NCBI RefSeq assembly: GCF_002900965.1 | Contig: NZ_PJOM01000002.1 | Span: 1,364,001-1,428,000 of the forward strand | Reading direction: 5' to 3' | DNA: 64,000 nucleotides | DNA from: Pseudotabrizicola formosa | GTDB taxonomy: Bacteria > Pseudomonadota > Alphaproteobacteria > Rhodobacterales > Rhodobacteraceae | Shown: positions 9,859 through 18,540 of the stretch, piece after piece | How the letters are laid out: each line of letters starts with the position of its first letter | Numbering within the stretch: position 1 is the first letter of the stretch | Made by a program: the position numbers and the translations under genes | Notes under the pieces: model-generated | Databases searched by the model: none | What the model was told of the DNA's origin: nothing | The model's input: the letters and a program-made list of their open reading frames with translations, nothing else

Positions 9859-9936
9859 GCCTCCGGCGGGGATATTTAAGAACAGATAATGACAAAAGAC
9901 CTGCTCATTACCTGTTCACAAATATCCTCGGGGGGA
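9859..9936. repeat. Inverted pair of a dispersed intergenic repeat
   Basis: A copy reading GGGGATATTTAAGAACAG and on to ATAATG (9859-9891) is followed, 14 bases later, by an inverted diverged copy (CATTACCTGTTCACAAATATCCTCGG, read in two halves, 9906-9933). The first copy matches 30277-30309 in reverse complement over 33 bases; a shorter copy is at 48579-48604. This fills much of the 300-base gap between valS and the aminotransferase gene. It looks like a genome-wide intergenic element of Rhodobacterales rather than a gene. Confidence 0.75.
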
Positions 9937-9952
9937 TGAGGCGCGAAGCGAC

Positions 9953-9977
9953 GAAGGGGGGCAGACAGCCCCCCTTT
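9953..9977 (+). terminator. valS terminator
   Basis: GGGGGGC (9956-9962) and GCCCCCC (9968-9974) form a perfect stem around AGACA and are followed by TTT. It ends the valS transcript. The rest of the gap to 10131 shows no gene. Confidence 0.7.
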
Positions 9978-10131
9978 GCGACGCCGGCCACAGGGCGCTG
10001 CGGCGGCCAAAATATTAAGCTCACGTTAAAACCCAGCATCAAGCCATTGATATCATTGGGTCCACCTATCTGTAACACAGGGGGAAGCCCCTCTTGCCCC
10101 GCGCCGCAATTCCCGCCACTCTGCCGTGATC

Positions 10132-11232
10132 ATGACCCGCTTTCTCACCCCCCTCGCCGCCACCCTGCCCGCCACCGTTCCCTTTACCGGGCCGGAGACG
10201 ATGGAGCGGGATCAGGGCAGGCCTTTCCGCGCCCGGCTGGGGGCCAATGAAAGCCTGTTCGGCCCCTCCCCCAAGGCCATTGCCGCGATGAAGGCGGCGG
10301 TCGAGGCCGTGTGGATGTATGCCGACCCCGAAAGCCATGACCTGAAACAGGCGCTCGCCCGCCACCATGGCGTGCCCCCGGACCACATCGTGCTGGGCGG
10401 AGGCATTGATGGGTTGCTTGGCCTTTTGTGCCGCCTGACGGTGGCGCCGGGCACGCCGGTCGTCACCTCGCTTGGGGCCTATCCGACGTTCAATTTCCAC
10501 GTGACAGGCTTTGGCGGCACTCTGCACCGCGTGCCGTATCGGGGCGATCACGAAGACCCGCAGGCGCTGTTGGACACCGCCCGCCAGACCGGGGCGCGGC
10601 TGATTTATCTGGCCAATCCCGACAATCCGATGGGCAGCCATCACCCCGGCGCGGTGATCGAGGACATGATCGCCAACCTGCCCGACCACAGCCTGCTGGT
10701 GCTGGACGAGGCCTATGCCGATCTGGCCCCCGAAGGGGCGATCCCCACGGTTCCGGCAGACCACCCGCAGGTGATCCGGCTGCGCACCTTCTCCAAGGGC
10801 TATGGCATGGCAGGGGCCCGGGTCGGCTATGCGATCACCCAGCCGGAACTGGCGCAGGCCTTTGACAGGGTGCGCGACCATTTCGGCATGGGCCGCGTGT
10901 CCCAGATCGGCGCGCTCGCGGCTGTGCAGGATCAGGACTGGCTGCAACAGGTGCGACAGCGTGTGGTCACCGCCCGCGCCCGCGTCACGGCCCTTGCGGC
11001 GGCGAACGGCCTGCGCGCCCTGGCTTCGGCCACCAATTTCGTGACCGTGGACTGTGGCCGCGACGGCGACCATGCCCGCGCCATCCTGCGCGAAACAGTG
11101 GCGCGGGGCGTTTTCATCCGCATGCCGGGCGTGGCCCCGCTGGATCGCTGCATCCGGATCAGCCTTGGCGACGCCGCCGCCCTTGATGTGCTGGATGAGG
11201 TGCTGCCGCAGGCGGTTGCTGCGGCAGGCTGA
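10132..11232 (+). CDS. HisC-like PLP aminotransferase (fold type I)
   Basis: 366 residues related to histidinol-phosphate aminotransferase: NESLFGPSPKA near the N-terminus, ANPDNPMG, VLDEAYADLA and the PLP-lysine segment TFSKGYGMAGARVGY. The C-terminal Arg motif is RISLGD. No other his gene is nearby, so this may be a broad-specificity paralogue rather than the biosynthetic HisC; an aromatic or other amino-acid substrate is possible. I use ATG 10132; a GTG at 10126 is in frame, and neither has a clear ribosome-binding site. The convergent DUF4177 gene starts on the next base. Confidence 0.85.
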   Translation: MTRFLTPLAATLPATVPFTGPETMERDQGRPFRARLGANESLFGPSPKAIAAMKAAVEAVWMYADPESHDLKQALARHHGVPPDHIVLGGGIDGLLGLLCRLTVAPGTPVVTSLGAYPTFNFHVTGFGGTLHRVPYRGDHEDPQALLDTARQTGARLIYLANPDNPMGSHHPGAVIEDMIANLPDHSLLVLDEAYADLAPEGAIPTVPADHPQVIRLRTFSKGYGMAGARVGYAITQPELAQAFDRVRDHFGMGRVSQIGALAAVQDQDWLQQVRQRVVTARARVTALAAANGLRALASATNFVTVDCGRDGDHARAILRETVARGVFIRMPGVAPLDRCIRISLGDAAALDVLDEVLPQAVAAAG

Positions 11233-11619
11233 TCATTCCGCGGCAATATCGCCCTTGGCCGGGCCGATCGCCGGGGCAGGCCCCGACGCCACATGGGCCG
11301 TGCCGAGTTTCAGGGCCGGTGCCTCTGCCTCGGGCGTGGCGCGCAGGGGGGCAAGGGCGATCGGTGCCTCCGTCACGCTATCCCCGGCGCGCACACGGCG
11401 GAACACCAGCATGTTCTGATAGGTGGTTCTGGTGCCGGTCAGGCCCGCACGTTCATCGCAGGGCAAGGTATCGGCGCGCACATAGTCCCACCCTTCGGCC
11501 CCAAGGCTGTTCATCAGCTCGGTCAGGGTCTGGGCAAACCGGTCTTCGGTGGTTTTGACGCCATGACGTTTCTCGCCCCGTTTCGGTGCTGGTATCACCT
11601 TGTATTCAAACCGCTGCAT
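11233..11619 (-). CDS. DUF4177 domain protein
   Basis: 128 residues. The N-terminal half fits DUF4177: MQRFEYKVIPAP, then LTELMNSLGAEGWDYVRADTLP and a final strand TTYQNMLVFRR. The remaining 50 residues are low-complexity and rich in Ala, Pro and Glu. The start at 11619 matches the family's MxxFEYKVV opening. The function of DUF4177 is unknown. It abuts the convergent aminotransferase gene with no space for a separate terminator. Confidence 0.82.
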   Translation of the reverse strand: MQRFEYKVIPAPKRGEKRHGVKTTEDRFAQTLTELMNSLGAEGWDYVRADTLPCDERAGLTGTRTTYQNMLVFRRVRAGDSVTEAPIALAPLRATPEAEAPALKLGTAHVASGPAPAIGPAKGDIAAE

Positions 11620-11761
11620 GATGGCTCCCGCAGATTTTCCAGCCTGCACGATAGCCGGTTTTTCCGGCGAGGACCAAGCCTTGTGCGCACTTTTTCGGCA
11701 TCATGGGCCGCTGGGCCAGAAACGCCCGATCTGGGCGCTGTTGGAGGAGGCGACGCAAGCC

Positions 11762-12409
11762 CTAGCGGTCAGCCGGATCTGACAGGTCGGGGAACAGGCC
11801 AAGCACGGCGGAGTCCAGCGCATCGGCGGTTGCTTCGTCTTCAAACTCGGGGGCATGGCTGCGCACGGCTTGCAGGTGGTGCCGCAGGGTCATCGCCAGG
11901 CTGCGCGCATCGGGGCACAACGGGGAACGGCACAGGGCCAGCAGGATTTCCGCCATGGCCAGATGCGCAGAGGCCGAGGGCAGCACCAACGCCTCGGTCT
12001 GGGCCTCTTGCGCCCGGATCAACTGGCGATAGCTGAGGTCTGCGTCACCCGCATCGGCGGGCAGCGGCATCCAGGCCTGCGCGAGGGCGGCCCACAGCAT
12101 GGCCCGCTCGGCTGCGGTGGTTTGTGGCGCGTCAACCATCGCCCGCAGTTTGGCCACAGACCGCGCCCGCAGATCATGCGCAGCCTTGCCGGTCAGAACC
12201 TGCGCCTTGGCCCGCAGCGCCCGGCCGAGCAGAAGCGCGACCTCTGGCCCATTGGGCAGGCGTTCCAGCGCTGAAATCGCACGGTTCAGCGGGGCAAGAC
12301 AGGCGGGCGGGTTCAGCGCCAGTCCCATCCGCACATCCGCGCGCGCCCGCGCCAGCAGCGAGGCATCGTCGCGGCCAAGGGCCGCGCGCAAGCGGCCCGC
12401 CAAGGTCAC
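11762..12409 (-). CDS. Unknown helical protein coupled to gatB
   Basis: 215 residues, predicted almost entirely alpha-helical and Ala/Leu-rich ([47 protein letters not shown]), with a tetratricopeptide-like spacing of helices but no clear TPR consensus. I see no signal peptide or membrane segment. Its ATG overlaps the gatB stop (ATGA), so it is translated with the amidotransferase subunit. I do not recognise the family. Confidence 0.75.
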   Translation of the reverse strand: MTLAGRLRAALGRDDASLLARARADVRMGLALNPPACLAPLNRAISALERLPNGPEVALLLGRALRAKAQVLTGKAAHDLRARSVAKLRAMVDAPQTTAAERAMLWAALAQAWMPLPADAGDADLSYRQLIRAQEAQTEALVLPSASAHLAMAEILLALCRSPLCPDARSLAMTLRHHLQAVRSHAPEFEDEATADALDSAVLGLFPDLSDPADR

Positions 12410-13917
12410 AGCCCCAGTTTCTGCGCCACCATCGCATTCACCACAGCAGGATTGGCCTTGCCGCCGGTGGCCTTGAGCACCTGCCCGGTAAACCAGCCCG
12501 CCAGCTTGGCATTGACCCGGGCCTTTTCCACCTGTTCCGGATTGGCGGCGATCAGCGCATCCAGCGCGCGTTCAATCTCTGCGGTGTCTGTCACGGCCTT
12601 CATGCCGTGTTTGGCGGCGTGCTCTGCCGGGTCGCCCCCTTCGGTCCACAAGATTTCAAACAGATCCTTGGCCATCTTGCCAGTGATCTCGCCCGAAGCC
12701 AGCAGGTCGAGCATGCCACCCAGTTGCGCCGCAGACACCGGGCTGTCGGCAATCGACAGGCCCACCTTGTTCAGCCGTCCGAACAGCTCATTGATCACCC
12801 AATTGGCGGCGGTCTTGCCGTCGCGGCCTTGGGCCACCGACTCGAAGAAGCCTGCAGACTCCAGGTCTGCGGTCAGCACCGAGGCGTCATAATCGGTCAG
12901 GCCGAACGCGCCCATGAAGCGCGCCTTCTTGGCGTCGGGCAATTCGGGCATCCGGGCGGCAATATCGTCAACCCAGGCCTGTTCGATCTCCAGTGGCAAA
13001 AGGTCGGGGTCGGGGAAATAGCGGTAATCGAACGCCTCTTCCTTGGACCGCATCGACCGGGTCTCGTTCTTGTCGGGGTCGTAAAGCCGGGTTTCCTGAT
13101 CCACCTTGCCGCCGTCTTCCAGAATGGCGATCTGGCGGCGGGCCTCATAGTCGATGGCCAGCTGGATGAACCGCATCGAGTTCATGTTCTTGATCTCACA
13201 CCGGGTGCCCAGATGCGAGAAATCCTGCGTTTCCTGATACTTCTCATACTGGCCGGGGCGGCAGACGCTGACGTTCACATCTGCGCGCAGATTGCCGTTC
13301 TGCATATTACCATCGCAGGTGCCCAGATAGCGCAGGATCTGGCGCAGCTTGGCGACATAGGCGGCGGCTTCCTCGGGGCCGCGAATGTCGGGGCGGCTGA
13401 CGATTTCCATCAGCGCGACTCCCGTGCGGTTCAGGTCCACGAAAGACATCGCCGGGTCCATGTCGTGGATGGATTTGCCGGCGTCCTGCTCCAGATGAAT
13501 GCGCTCGATCCGCACCAGACGGGCGACACCGGGGGACAGTTCCACCAGCACTTCGCCCTCCCCCACGATGGGATGATAGAGCTGGCTGATCTGATAGCCC
13601 TGCGGCAGATCGGGGTAGAAGTAATTCTTGCGGTCAAAGGCCGAGAACAGGTTGATCTGCGCCTTCAGCCCCAGCCCGGTGCGCACCGCCTGTTCCACGC
13701 AGAAGTCATTGATCACCGGCAGCATGCCGGGCATGGCGGCATCGACAAAGGCCACATTGGCGTTCGGTTCGGCCCCGAAAGTGGTGGAGGCCCCGGAAAA
13801 CAGCTTGGCGTTAGAGGACACTTGGGCATGGATTTCCATTCCGATGACAAGTTCCCAATCGTGCTTTGCCCCGGCAATCACCTTGGGGGTCGGCGCGGTA
13901 TAGGTCAGGTCCAGCAT
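12406..13917 (-). CDS. gatB: Aspartyl/glutamyl-tRNA(Asn/Gln) amidotransferase subunit B
   Basis: 503 residues, normal for GatB. The GatB signature is present as [20 protein letters not shown] and [12 protein letters not shown], and [14 protein letters not shown] lies in the kinase-like core. The C-terminal YqeY-like tail domain ends [18 protein letters not shown]. GatB binds Glu-tRNA(Gln)/Asp-tRNA(Asn) and activates it with ATP. The start at 13917 has GGAG upstream (AAGGAGTGCGCC); the longer frame to 14091 is not family-like. gatA and gatC are not next to it. Confidence 0.97.
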   Translation of the reverse strand: MLDLTYTAPTPKVIAGAKHDWELVIGMEIHAQVSSNAKLFSGASTTFGAEPNANVAFVDAAMPGMLPVINDFCVEQAVRTGLGLKAQINLFSAFDRKNYFYPDLPQGYQISQLYHPIVGEGEVLVELSPGVARLVRIERIHLEQDAGKSIHDMDPAMSFVDLNRTGVALMEIVSRPDIRGPEEAAAYVAKLRQILRYLGTCDGNMQNGNLRADVNVSVCRPGQYEKYQETQDFSHLGTRCEIKNMNSMRFIQLAIDYEARRQIAILEDGGKVDQETRLYDPDKNETRSMRSKEEAFDYRYFPDPDLLPLEIEQAWVDDIAARMPELPDAKKARFMGAFGLTDYDASVLTADLESAGFFESVAQGRDGKTAANWVINELFGRLNKVGLSIADSPVSAAQLGGMLDLLASGEITGKMAKDLFEILWTEGGDPAEHAAKHGMKAVTDTAEIERALDALIAANPEQVEKARVNAKLAGWFTGQVLKATGGKANPAVVNAMVAQKLGL

Positions 13918-14101
13918 GGCGCACTCCTTCACGTTTCCCCTGTCTTTAGGCGGCGGCGGGGCCTGGGGCAAGGGGGTGACGGCAGGGCGGAACGGGCGGA
14001 TTGACGCCGATCGGCCCCGCCCGGGCTTGCCTGACCCGGGTCTGACGGCGTAACGCCACAGGGCCGCGCACAAAGGTGCGGTGCTGCCCATGGTCTTGCC
14101 A

Positions 14102-14689
14102 ATGCGTTTTCCCGTTTCGCTTGTTGCCGTTTCGGCCTTTCTCCTTGCCGGCTGCGTGGCCGGAGCCTCTGGAACAGACTCAAGCGAACAGCCGGTGATG
14201 CGCTGGGATCACCGCCCCGAGGCGGCGACCTGGACACAGACCTCGATGAATGTGATTGCGGCAAATGATGCGGTGCTGGCGGCCAAGGTTCCCGCCGATA
14301 TCGAAGGCTGGTGCCCGGGATATGATGACGCATCGATGACCGAACGGCGGGCGTTCTGGGCGGGCCTGTTGTCGGCAACGGCCAAGCATGAAAGCACCTG
14401 GAACCCCAAGGCGTCCGGGGCGGGCGGGCGCTATATCGGCTTGATGCAGATTTCACCGCAGACCGCGCGCGCCTATGGCTGTGCCGCAACCGATCCGGCA
14501 GAGCTCAAGAATGGCGAAGCCAATCTGGCCTGCGCGATCCGGATCATGTCAAAACAGGTCGGCCGCGACGGCGTGGTTGCGGGCGGTGGCAACAAGGGCA
14601 TCGGGCGCGATTGGGGGCCGTTCCGCTCGGCCGCAAAACGGTCCGACATCGCGGGCTGGACCAAATCGCAAGCCTATTGCGCAAGCTGA
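14102..14689 (+). CDS. Lytic transglycosylase (SLT-like) lipoprotein
   Basis: About 195 residues starting with a lipoprotein signal ([18 protein letters not shown]), with Cys as the acylation site. The catalytic domain shows [15 protein letters not shown], where Glu is the likely acid catalyst, and [17 protein letters not shown], the Gly-Leu-Met-Gln-Ile/Val pattern of SLT muramidases. It would cleave peptidoglycan from the membrane. Two earlier ATGs are in frame; 14102 gives the best signal peptide. It is transcribed away from gatB. Confidence 0.82.
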   Translation: MRFPVSLVAVSAFLLAGCVAGASGTDSSEQPVMRWDHRPEAATWTQTSMNVIAANDAVLAAKVPADIEGWCPGYDDASMTERRAFWAGLLSATAKHESTWNPKASGAGGRYIGLMQISPQTARAYGCAATDPAELKNGEANLACAIRIMSKQVGRDGVVAGGGNKGIGRDWGPFRSAAKRSDIAGWTKSQAYCAS

Positions 14690-14729
14690 CCGTCTTGCCG
14701 GGGCCAGCCTCAGGTTCTATGTCTGTCAC

Positions 14730-15167
14730 ATGTTTGAACGTCTCCTCTCTGGCCTTCTGGCCCCTTCGCCCGCGCGCTTGCCCGAACCGGATGCGCGCCT
14801 TGCCCTTGCGGCGTTGATGGTGCGGCTGGCCCGGTCTGACGGCACTTATGCCCAGAACGAGATTGCCCAGATTGACCGGGTGCTGGCCGCGTTGCACGGC
14901 CTGTCGCCTTTCGAGGCCGCGGATCTGCGGGCACGCGCCGAGGTGCTGGAGGCCGAGGCCCCCGATACCGTGCGCTTCACCCGCGCGATCAAGGCCGCCA
15001 CCGAACATGATGAGCGAGCCCGCCTGTTGCAGGCCCTGTGGTCGGTTGCCCTGTCGGATGGTGCCCGCGATGCCGAAGAGGACCGGCTGTTGCGTCTGGT
15101 CGCCAATCTGCTGGGGCTGACCGATGTGGATTCGGCGCTCGCGCGGCAGCGGGCGTCCAAGGCGTGA
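14730..15167 (+). CDS. TerB-like protein
   Basis: 145 residues with the TerB/DjlA-type all-helical acidic domain: LALAALMVRLARSDGTYAQNEIAQIDRVL, later LLQALWSVALSDGARDAEEDRLLRLVANLLG. The two acidic SDG-type turns resemble the metal-binding ends of TerB repeats. TerB-like proteins are found in tellurite and envelope-stress contexts, but no other ter gene is here. It overlaps the PhnD-like gene by four bases (GTGA). Confidence 0.82.
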   Translation: MFERLLSGLLAPSPARLPEPDARLALAALMVRLARSDGTYAQNEIAQIDRVLAALHGLSPFEAADLRARAEVLEAEAPDTVRFTRAIKAATEHDERARLLQALWSVALSDGARDAEEDRLLRLVANLLGLTDVDSALARQRASKA

Positions 15168-15934
15168 TCGCCGCGCTTGGCATGTATGACCTGCCGCCAA
15201 TGCGGGCGGCACAGGATGCCCTGTGGTCCCTGATCCGCGATGGGGCACGGGCACGCGGCCTGCCTGCGCCGGAGGGGCTGACGCGCGGTGACGCCGCCTA
15301 TTGGCCAGCTTGGCAATCGCCTGACCTGTTGCTGTCACAGACCTGTGGCCTGCCCTTCCGGGCCAGACTGCATGCCCATATCACCCTGATCGGCACGCCC
15401 GACTACGGCGTGGCGGGGTGCCCGCCCGGTTACTACCGGTCCGTCCTGATTGCCCGCGCGACTGATCCACGCAGCACCGAAGCGGACTTCGCCTCCGCCC
15501 GGCTGGCGATCAACGAGCCGTTGTCGCAATCGGGCTGGGCCGCCGTTTATCAGCACTTTCACGCCCTCGGCCTGACCATCGCCCCTGCCATCCAGACCGG
15601 CGCGCACCGCGCCAGTGCGCTGGCGGTGGCCAGGGGAGAGGCCGATTTTGCCGCAATAGATGCCGTGACATGGGCTTTGCTGGACCGCCACACCGACATC
15701 ACCGCCGGCCTGCGCGTGTTCGGTCACACCGCGCCAACCCCGGGCCTGCCCCTGATCACCGCGCAGAGCGCACAGGCCGATGCCCTGTTCGACTGCGTGA
15801 CAGCGGCAATCAACGCGCTGAGCACCGATCAGCGCCACACGCTCTGCTTGCAGGGCTTGGTCCGCATTCCGGCTCGGGCCTATCTGGCCTTGCCAATCCC
15901 GCCTGCGCCTGCCCAATTTGGTGGCACACCATGA
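15164..15934 (+). CDS. PhnD-like periplasmic-binding-fold protein without signal peptide
   Basis: About 256 residues with the PhnD/SsuA type-2 periplasmic binding fold: YYRSVLIARATDP, then ARLAINEPLSQSGW, and GAHRASALAVARGEADFAAIDAVTWALL, the signature region of phosphonate/phosphite binding proteins. No signal peptide or lipobox precedes it and no ABC permease or ATPase of the Phn type is nearby, so it may be a cytoplasmic sensor rather than a transporter component. The GTG at 15164 overlaps the TerB-like stop; ATG 15182 is an alternative. Confidence 0.75.
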   Translation: MIAALGMYDLPPMRAAQDALWSLIRDGARARGLPAPEGLTRGDAAYWPAWQSPDLLLSQTCGLPFRARLHAHITLIGTPDYGVAGCPPGYYRSVLIARATDPRSTEADFASARLAINEPLSQSGWAAVYQHFHALGLTIAPAIQTGAHRASALAVARGEADFAAIDAVTWALLDRHTDITAGLRVFGHTAPTPGLPLITAQSAQADALFDCVTAAINALSTDQRHTLCLQGLVRIPARAYLALPIPPAPAQFGGTP

Positions 15935-16035
15935 CCAAAGCAGTGGCAAATGCCGCAGCGTTTGTCACAAAGGGCGTTGCAATGGCGCGGAACTTGCGCC
16001 CTATTTGACCCAGTTTCCTTTTCAAGCGAGGCCCA

Positions 16036-16827
16036 GTGACCGCCGCCCCCCCGCCCCCCAAACAGACCACCCCGGTGATTGATATCCATGGCCTGCACAA
16101 GGCCTATGGGTCGCTGGAGGTGCTGAAAGGCGTCGATCTGAAGGCCCCGCGCGGCCATGTGATCAGCCTGATCGGATCATCCGGCTCGGGGAAGTCCACG
16201 CTGCTGCGCTGCTGCAACCTTTTGGAGGACAGCCAGCAGGGCGAGATCCGGTTCGAGGGCGAGGCCGTGCGCTGGAAGGGCGAAGGGGCGGGCCGCCACC
16301 CGGCTGACCGGGCGCAGGTCACGCGCATCCGCACCAATCTGTCGATGGTGTTCCAGCAGTTCAACCTGTGGTCGCATATGACCATTCTGCAGAATGTGAT
16401 GGAGGCCCCCGTCACCGTTCTGAAACGCGATCCGGCCGAGGTCGAGGCCAAGGCGCGGGAATATCTGGCCAAGGTCGGCATCGCCGACAAGGCCGATGCC
16501 TGGCCCGCAATGCTGTCGGGCGGCCAGCAACAGCGTGCGGCGATTGCCCGCGCCCTGTGCATGGAACCGCGCGCCCTGCTGTTTGACGAGCCGACCTCTG
16601 CGCTGGACCCGGAACTGGAACAAGAGGTCATCCGCGTCATCAAGGCGCTTGCCGAGGAAGGCCGCACGATGATTCTGGTCACCCATGACATGAAGCTGGC
16701 CGCCGACTGTTCGGACCATGTCATCTTTCTGCATCAAGGCGTGATCGAGGAACAGGGTCCACCCGCCACCCTGTTCACAAACCCGCAGACCGCACGTTTG
16801 CGTGGCTTTCTTTCTGCCACGGCCTGA
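16036..16827 (+). CDS. Polar amino acid ABC transporter ATP-binding protein (HisP type)
   Basis: 263 residues. Walker A is GSSGSGKST, the signature is LSGGQQQRAAIARAL, Walker B is ALLFDEPTSALDPE and the switch His is in VTHDM. The NLLEDSQQGEIRFEG segment and QFNLWSHMT are characteristic of the HisP/GlnQ group. The start is GTG. It is the first gene of the ATPase - binding protein - permease - permease operon to 19364. The substrate is probably a basic amino acid such as His, Arg, Lys or ornithine. Confidence 0.95.
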   Translation: MTAAPPPPKQTTPVIDIHGLHKAYGSLEVLKGVDLKAPRGHVISLIGSSGSGKSTLLRCCNLLEDSQQGEIRFEGEAVRWKGEGAGRHPADRAQVTRIRTNLSMVFQQFNLWSHMTILQNVMEAPVTVLKRDPAEVEAKAREYLAKVGIADKADAWPAMLSGGQQQRAAIARALCMEPRALLFDEPTSALDPELEQEVIRVIKALAEEGRTMILVTHDMKLAADCSDHVIFLHQGVIEEQGPPATLFTNPQTARLRGFLSATA

Positions 16828-16873
16828 GTTTACACTTGAACCATAACAACAGCTTACCAATCGGGAGACATCT

Positions 16874-17599
16874 ATGAAAAAGCTGCTGCTTGCCACCACG
16901 CTTGTCGCGCTGACCGCTGGGGGGGCCTTTGCCCAACAGACCGTCCGCATGGGCACCGAGGGCGCCTACCCGCCCTTCAACTTCATCAACGATTCTGGCG
17001 AGGTAGACGGTTTCGAGCGTGAGCTGGGCGACGAGCTGTGCACGCGCGCCGAGCTGACCTGCGAATGGGTCACCACCGACTGGGATTCGATCATCCCCAA
17101 CCTGCAGTCCGGCAACTATGACACCATCATCGCCGGCATGAACATCAACGAGGAACGGTCGAAGATCATCTCCTTCACCCAGAACTACACCCCGCCAGCC
17201 CCGTCGGCCTATGTCGGGCTGACCCCCGATGTCGATGTGGCAGGCGCGGTGATCGCGGCGCAGGTCAATACCATCCAGTCGGGCTATATCGCGTCTTCGG
17301 GTGCGACCCTGCTGGAGTTTGCGACCCCTGATGAAACCGTGGCCGCCGTGCGCAACGGCGAGGCGGATGCGGTCTTTGCCGACAAGGATTATCTGGCTCC
17401 GATCGTGGCCGAATCGGGGGATGCGCTGGTGTTTGTCGGCGAAGATGTGGTGCTGGGTGCCGGTGTCGGCATGGGCCTGCGTCAGTCGGATACCGAGCTG
17501 CGCGGCAAGTTCGATGCGGCCATTACCTCGATGAAGGAAGATGGCTCGCTGAACACGCTGATCAAGAAGTGGTTCGGCGACGACGCGGACGTGTTCTGA
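16874..17599 (+). CDS. Basic amino acid ABC transporter substrate-binding protein (HisJ/ArgT-like)
   Basis: 241 residues with a classic Sec signal peptide (MKKLLLATTLVALTAGGAFA, cleaved before QQTV). The SBP_bac_3 domain begins VRMGTEGAYPPFNFINDSGE and has the GFERELGDELC and WDSIIPNLQSGNYDTIIAGM blocks; in the family the Arg/Asp residues bind the alpha-carboxyl and amino groups. GGGAGA precedes the ATG. A strong hairpin lies eight bases after the stop. Confidence 0.95.
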   Translation: MKKLLLATTLVALTAGGAFAQQTVRMGTEGAYPPFNFINDSGEVDGFERELGDELCTRAELTCEWVTTDWDSIIPNLQSGNYDTIIAGMNINEERSKIISFTQNYTPPAPSAYVGLTPDVDVAGAVIAAQVNTIQSGYIASSGATLLEFATPDETVAAVRNGEADAVFADKDYLAPIVAESGDALVFVGEDVVLGAGVGMGLRQSDTELRGKFDAAITSMKEDGSLNTLIKKWFGDDADVF

Positions 17600-17606
17600 T
17601 GACAAG

Positions 17607-17633
17607 GCCCCCGCGCGAAACCCGTGCGGGGGC
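17607..17633 (+). promoter_or_regulatory. Intercistronic hairpin after the binding-protein gene
   Basis: GCCCCCGC (17607-17614) pairs perfectly with GCGGGGGC (17626-17633). No T-run follows and the permease gene starts 25 bases later. Such hairpins commonly protect the upstream mRNA from 3' exonucleases, giving more binding protein than permease. Confidence 0.6.
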
Positions 17634-17658
17634 AACGTCCCCCCTGTGAAACTGGCCC

Positions 17659-18540
17659 ATGTTTGAAATCTGCGCTGATCCCAAATCGCTGGAAGGCCTG
17701 ACATGGCTGTCGTGCTACCTGACCTCGGGCAAGCACATGAACATGTATTGGGCCTTTGGCACCGTGCTGCTCTTGCTTGCGGTGACGGCCCCCATTGCCA
17801 TGCTGTTCGGGTTCTTCGGCGCGATGGCGGCGCGCAGCCAGTTTTTCGTTCTGCGGCTGATCGGCAAGGGCTACACCGGCATGGTGCGCGGCGTGCCCGA
17901 TATCGTGTTTTTCCTGTTCTTCGTCATCGCACTGGATCAGGGCATCGAATATCTGATGCATACTGTCCGTTGCCCGGACTGGACCGATCCGGTGCGCAAC
18001 GGGCTGGAGTTCCGGGTCTGCCCCGAGGCCAAGGTGCCGCTCAATTCCGCGCCGCAGGTGGTGCATCAGTTCTACGGTTTCATGCTGGCGGTGCTGACCT
18101 TTGCGCTGGTGTTCGGAGCTTTCGCCGCCAATGTGCTCTATGGCGCGATGCAGGCGGTGCCGCGCGCGCAGCTCGAAACCGCCGAGGCCTATGGCCTGTC
18201 GCCCGCGCAGGTGTTCCGCCGGATTCTGGTGCCGCAGATGTGGGTCTATGCCCTGCCCGGCCTGTCAAACCTGTGGCTGATCCTGATCAAGGCAACACCG
18301 CTGCTGTTCTTGCTGGGCGTGCAGGATATCGTCTATTGGGCGCGCGAATTGGGCAGTGCCAAGACGCAGGCCTTCGACTATCCGCATCCTGACTGGCGGC
18401 TTTATTATTTCCTGGCCCTGCTGGTGTTCTATCTCGCCTTCACCCGCGTATCCGAAATCGTTCTGGCCCGCATCACGGCCCGCCTGTCCAAAGGACAGGC
18501 GACAGCCGCCGGCGAAGCCCTGCGCAAGGCGGTGATATGA
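17659..18540 (+). CDS. Amino acid ABC transporter permease (HisQ-like)
   Basis: 293 residues with several membrane helices (VLLLLAVTAPIAMLFGFFGAM; FYGFMLAVLTFALVFGAFAA). The EAA loop that contacts the ATPase reads AQLETAEAYGLSPAQVFRRILVPQ. The stretch RGVPDIVFFLFFVIALDQGIEY is typical of the polar amino-acid permease group. About 50 residues between helices 3 and 4 (HTVRCPDWTDPVRNGLEF) enlarge a periplasmic loop compared with E. coli HisQ. The stop overlaps the next permease start (ATGA). Confidence 0.93.
   Translation: MFEICADPKSLEGLTWLSCYLTSGKHMNMYWAFGTVLLLLAVTAPIAMLFGFFGAMAARSQFFVLRLIGKGYTGMVRGVPDIVFFLFFVIALDQGIEYLMHTVRCPDWTDPVRNGLEFRVCPEAKVPLNSAPQVVHQFYGFMLAVLTFALVFGAFAANVLYGAMQAVPRAQLETAEAYGLSPAQVFRRILVPQMWVYALPGLSNLWLILIKATPLLFLLGVQDIVYWARELGSAKTQAFDYPHPDWRLYYFLALLVFYLAFTRVSEIVLARITARLSKGQATAAGEALRKAVI

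Noticed and set aside
12124-14004. A 626-codon frame antisense to gatB
   Set aside because: gatB is firmly identified on the other strand.
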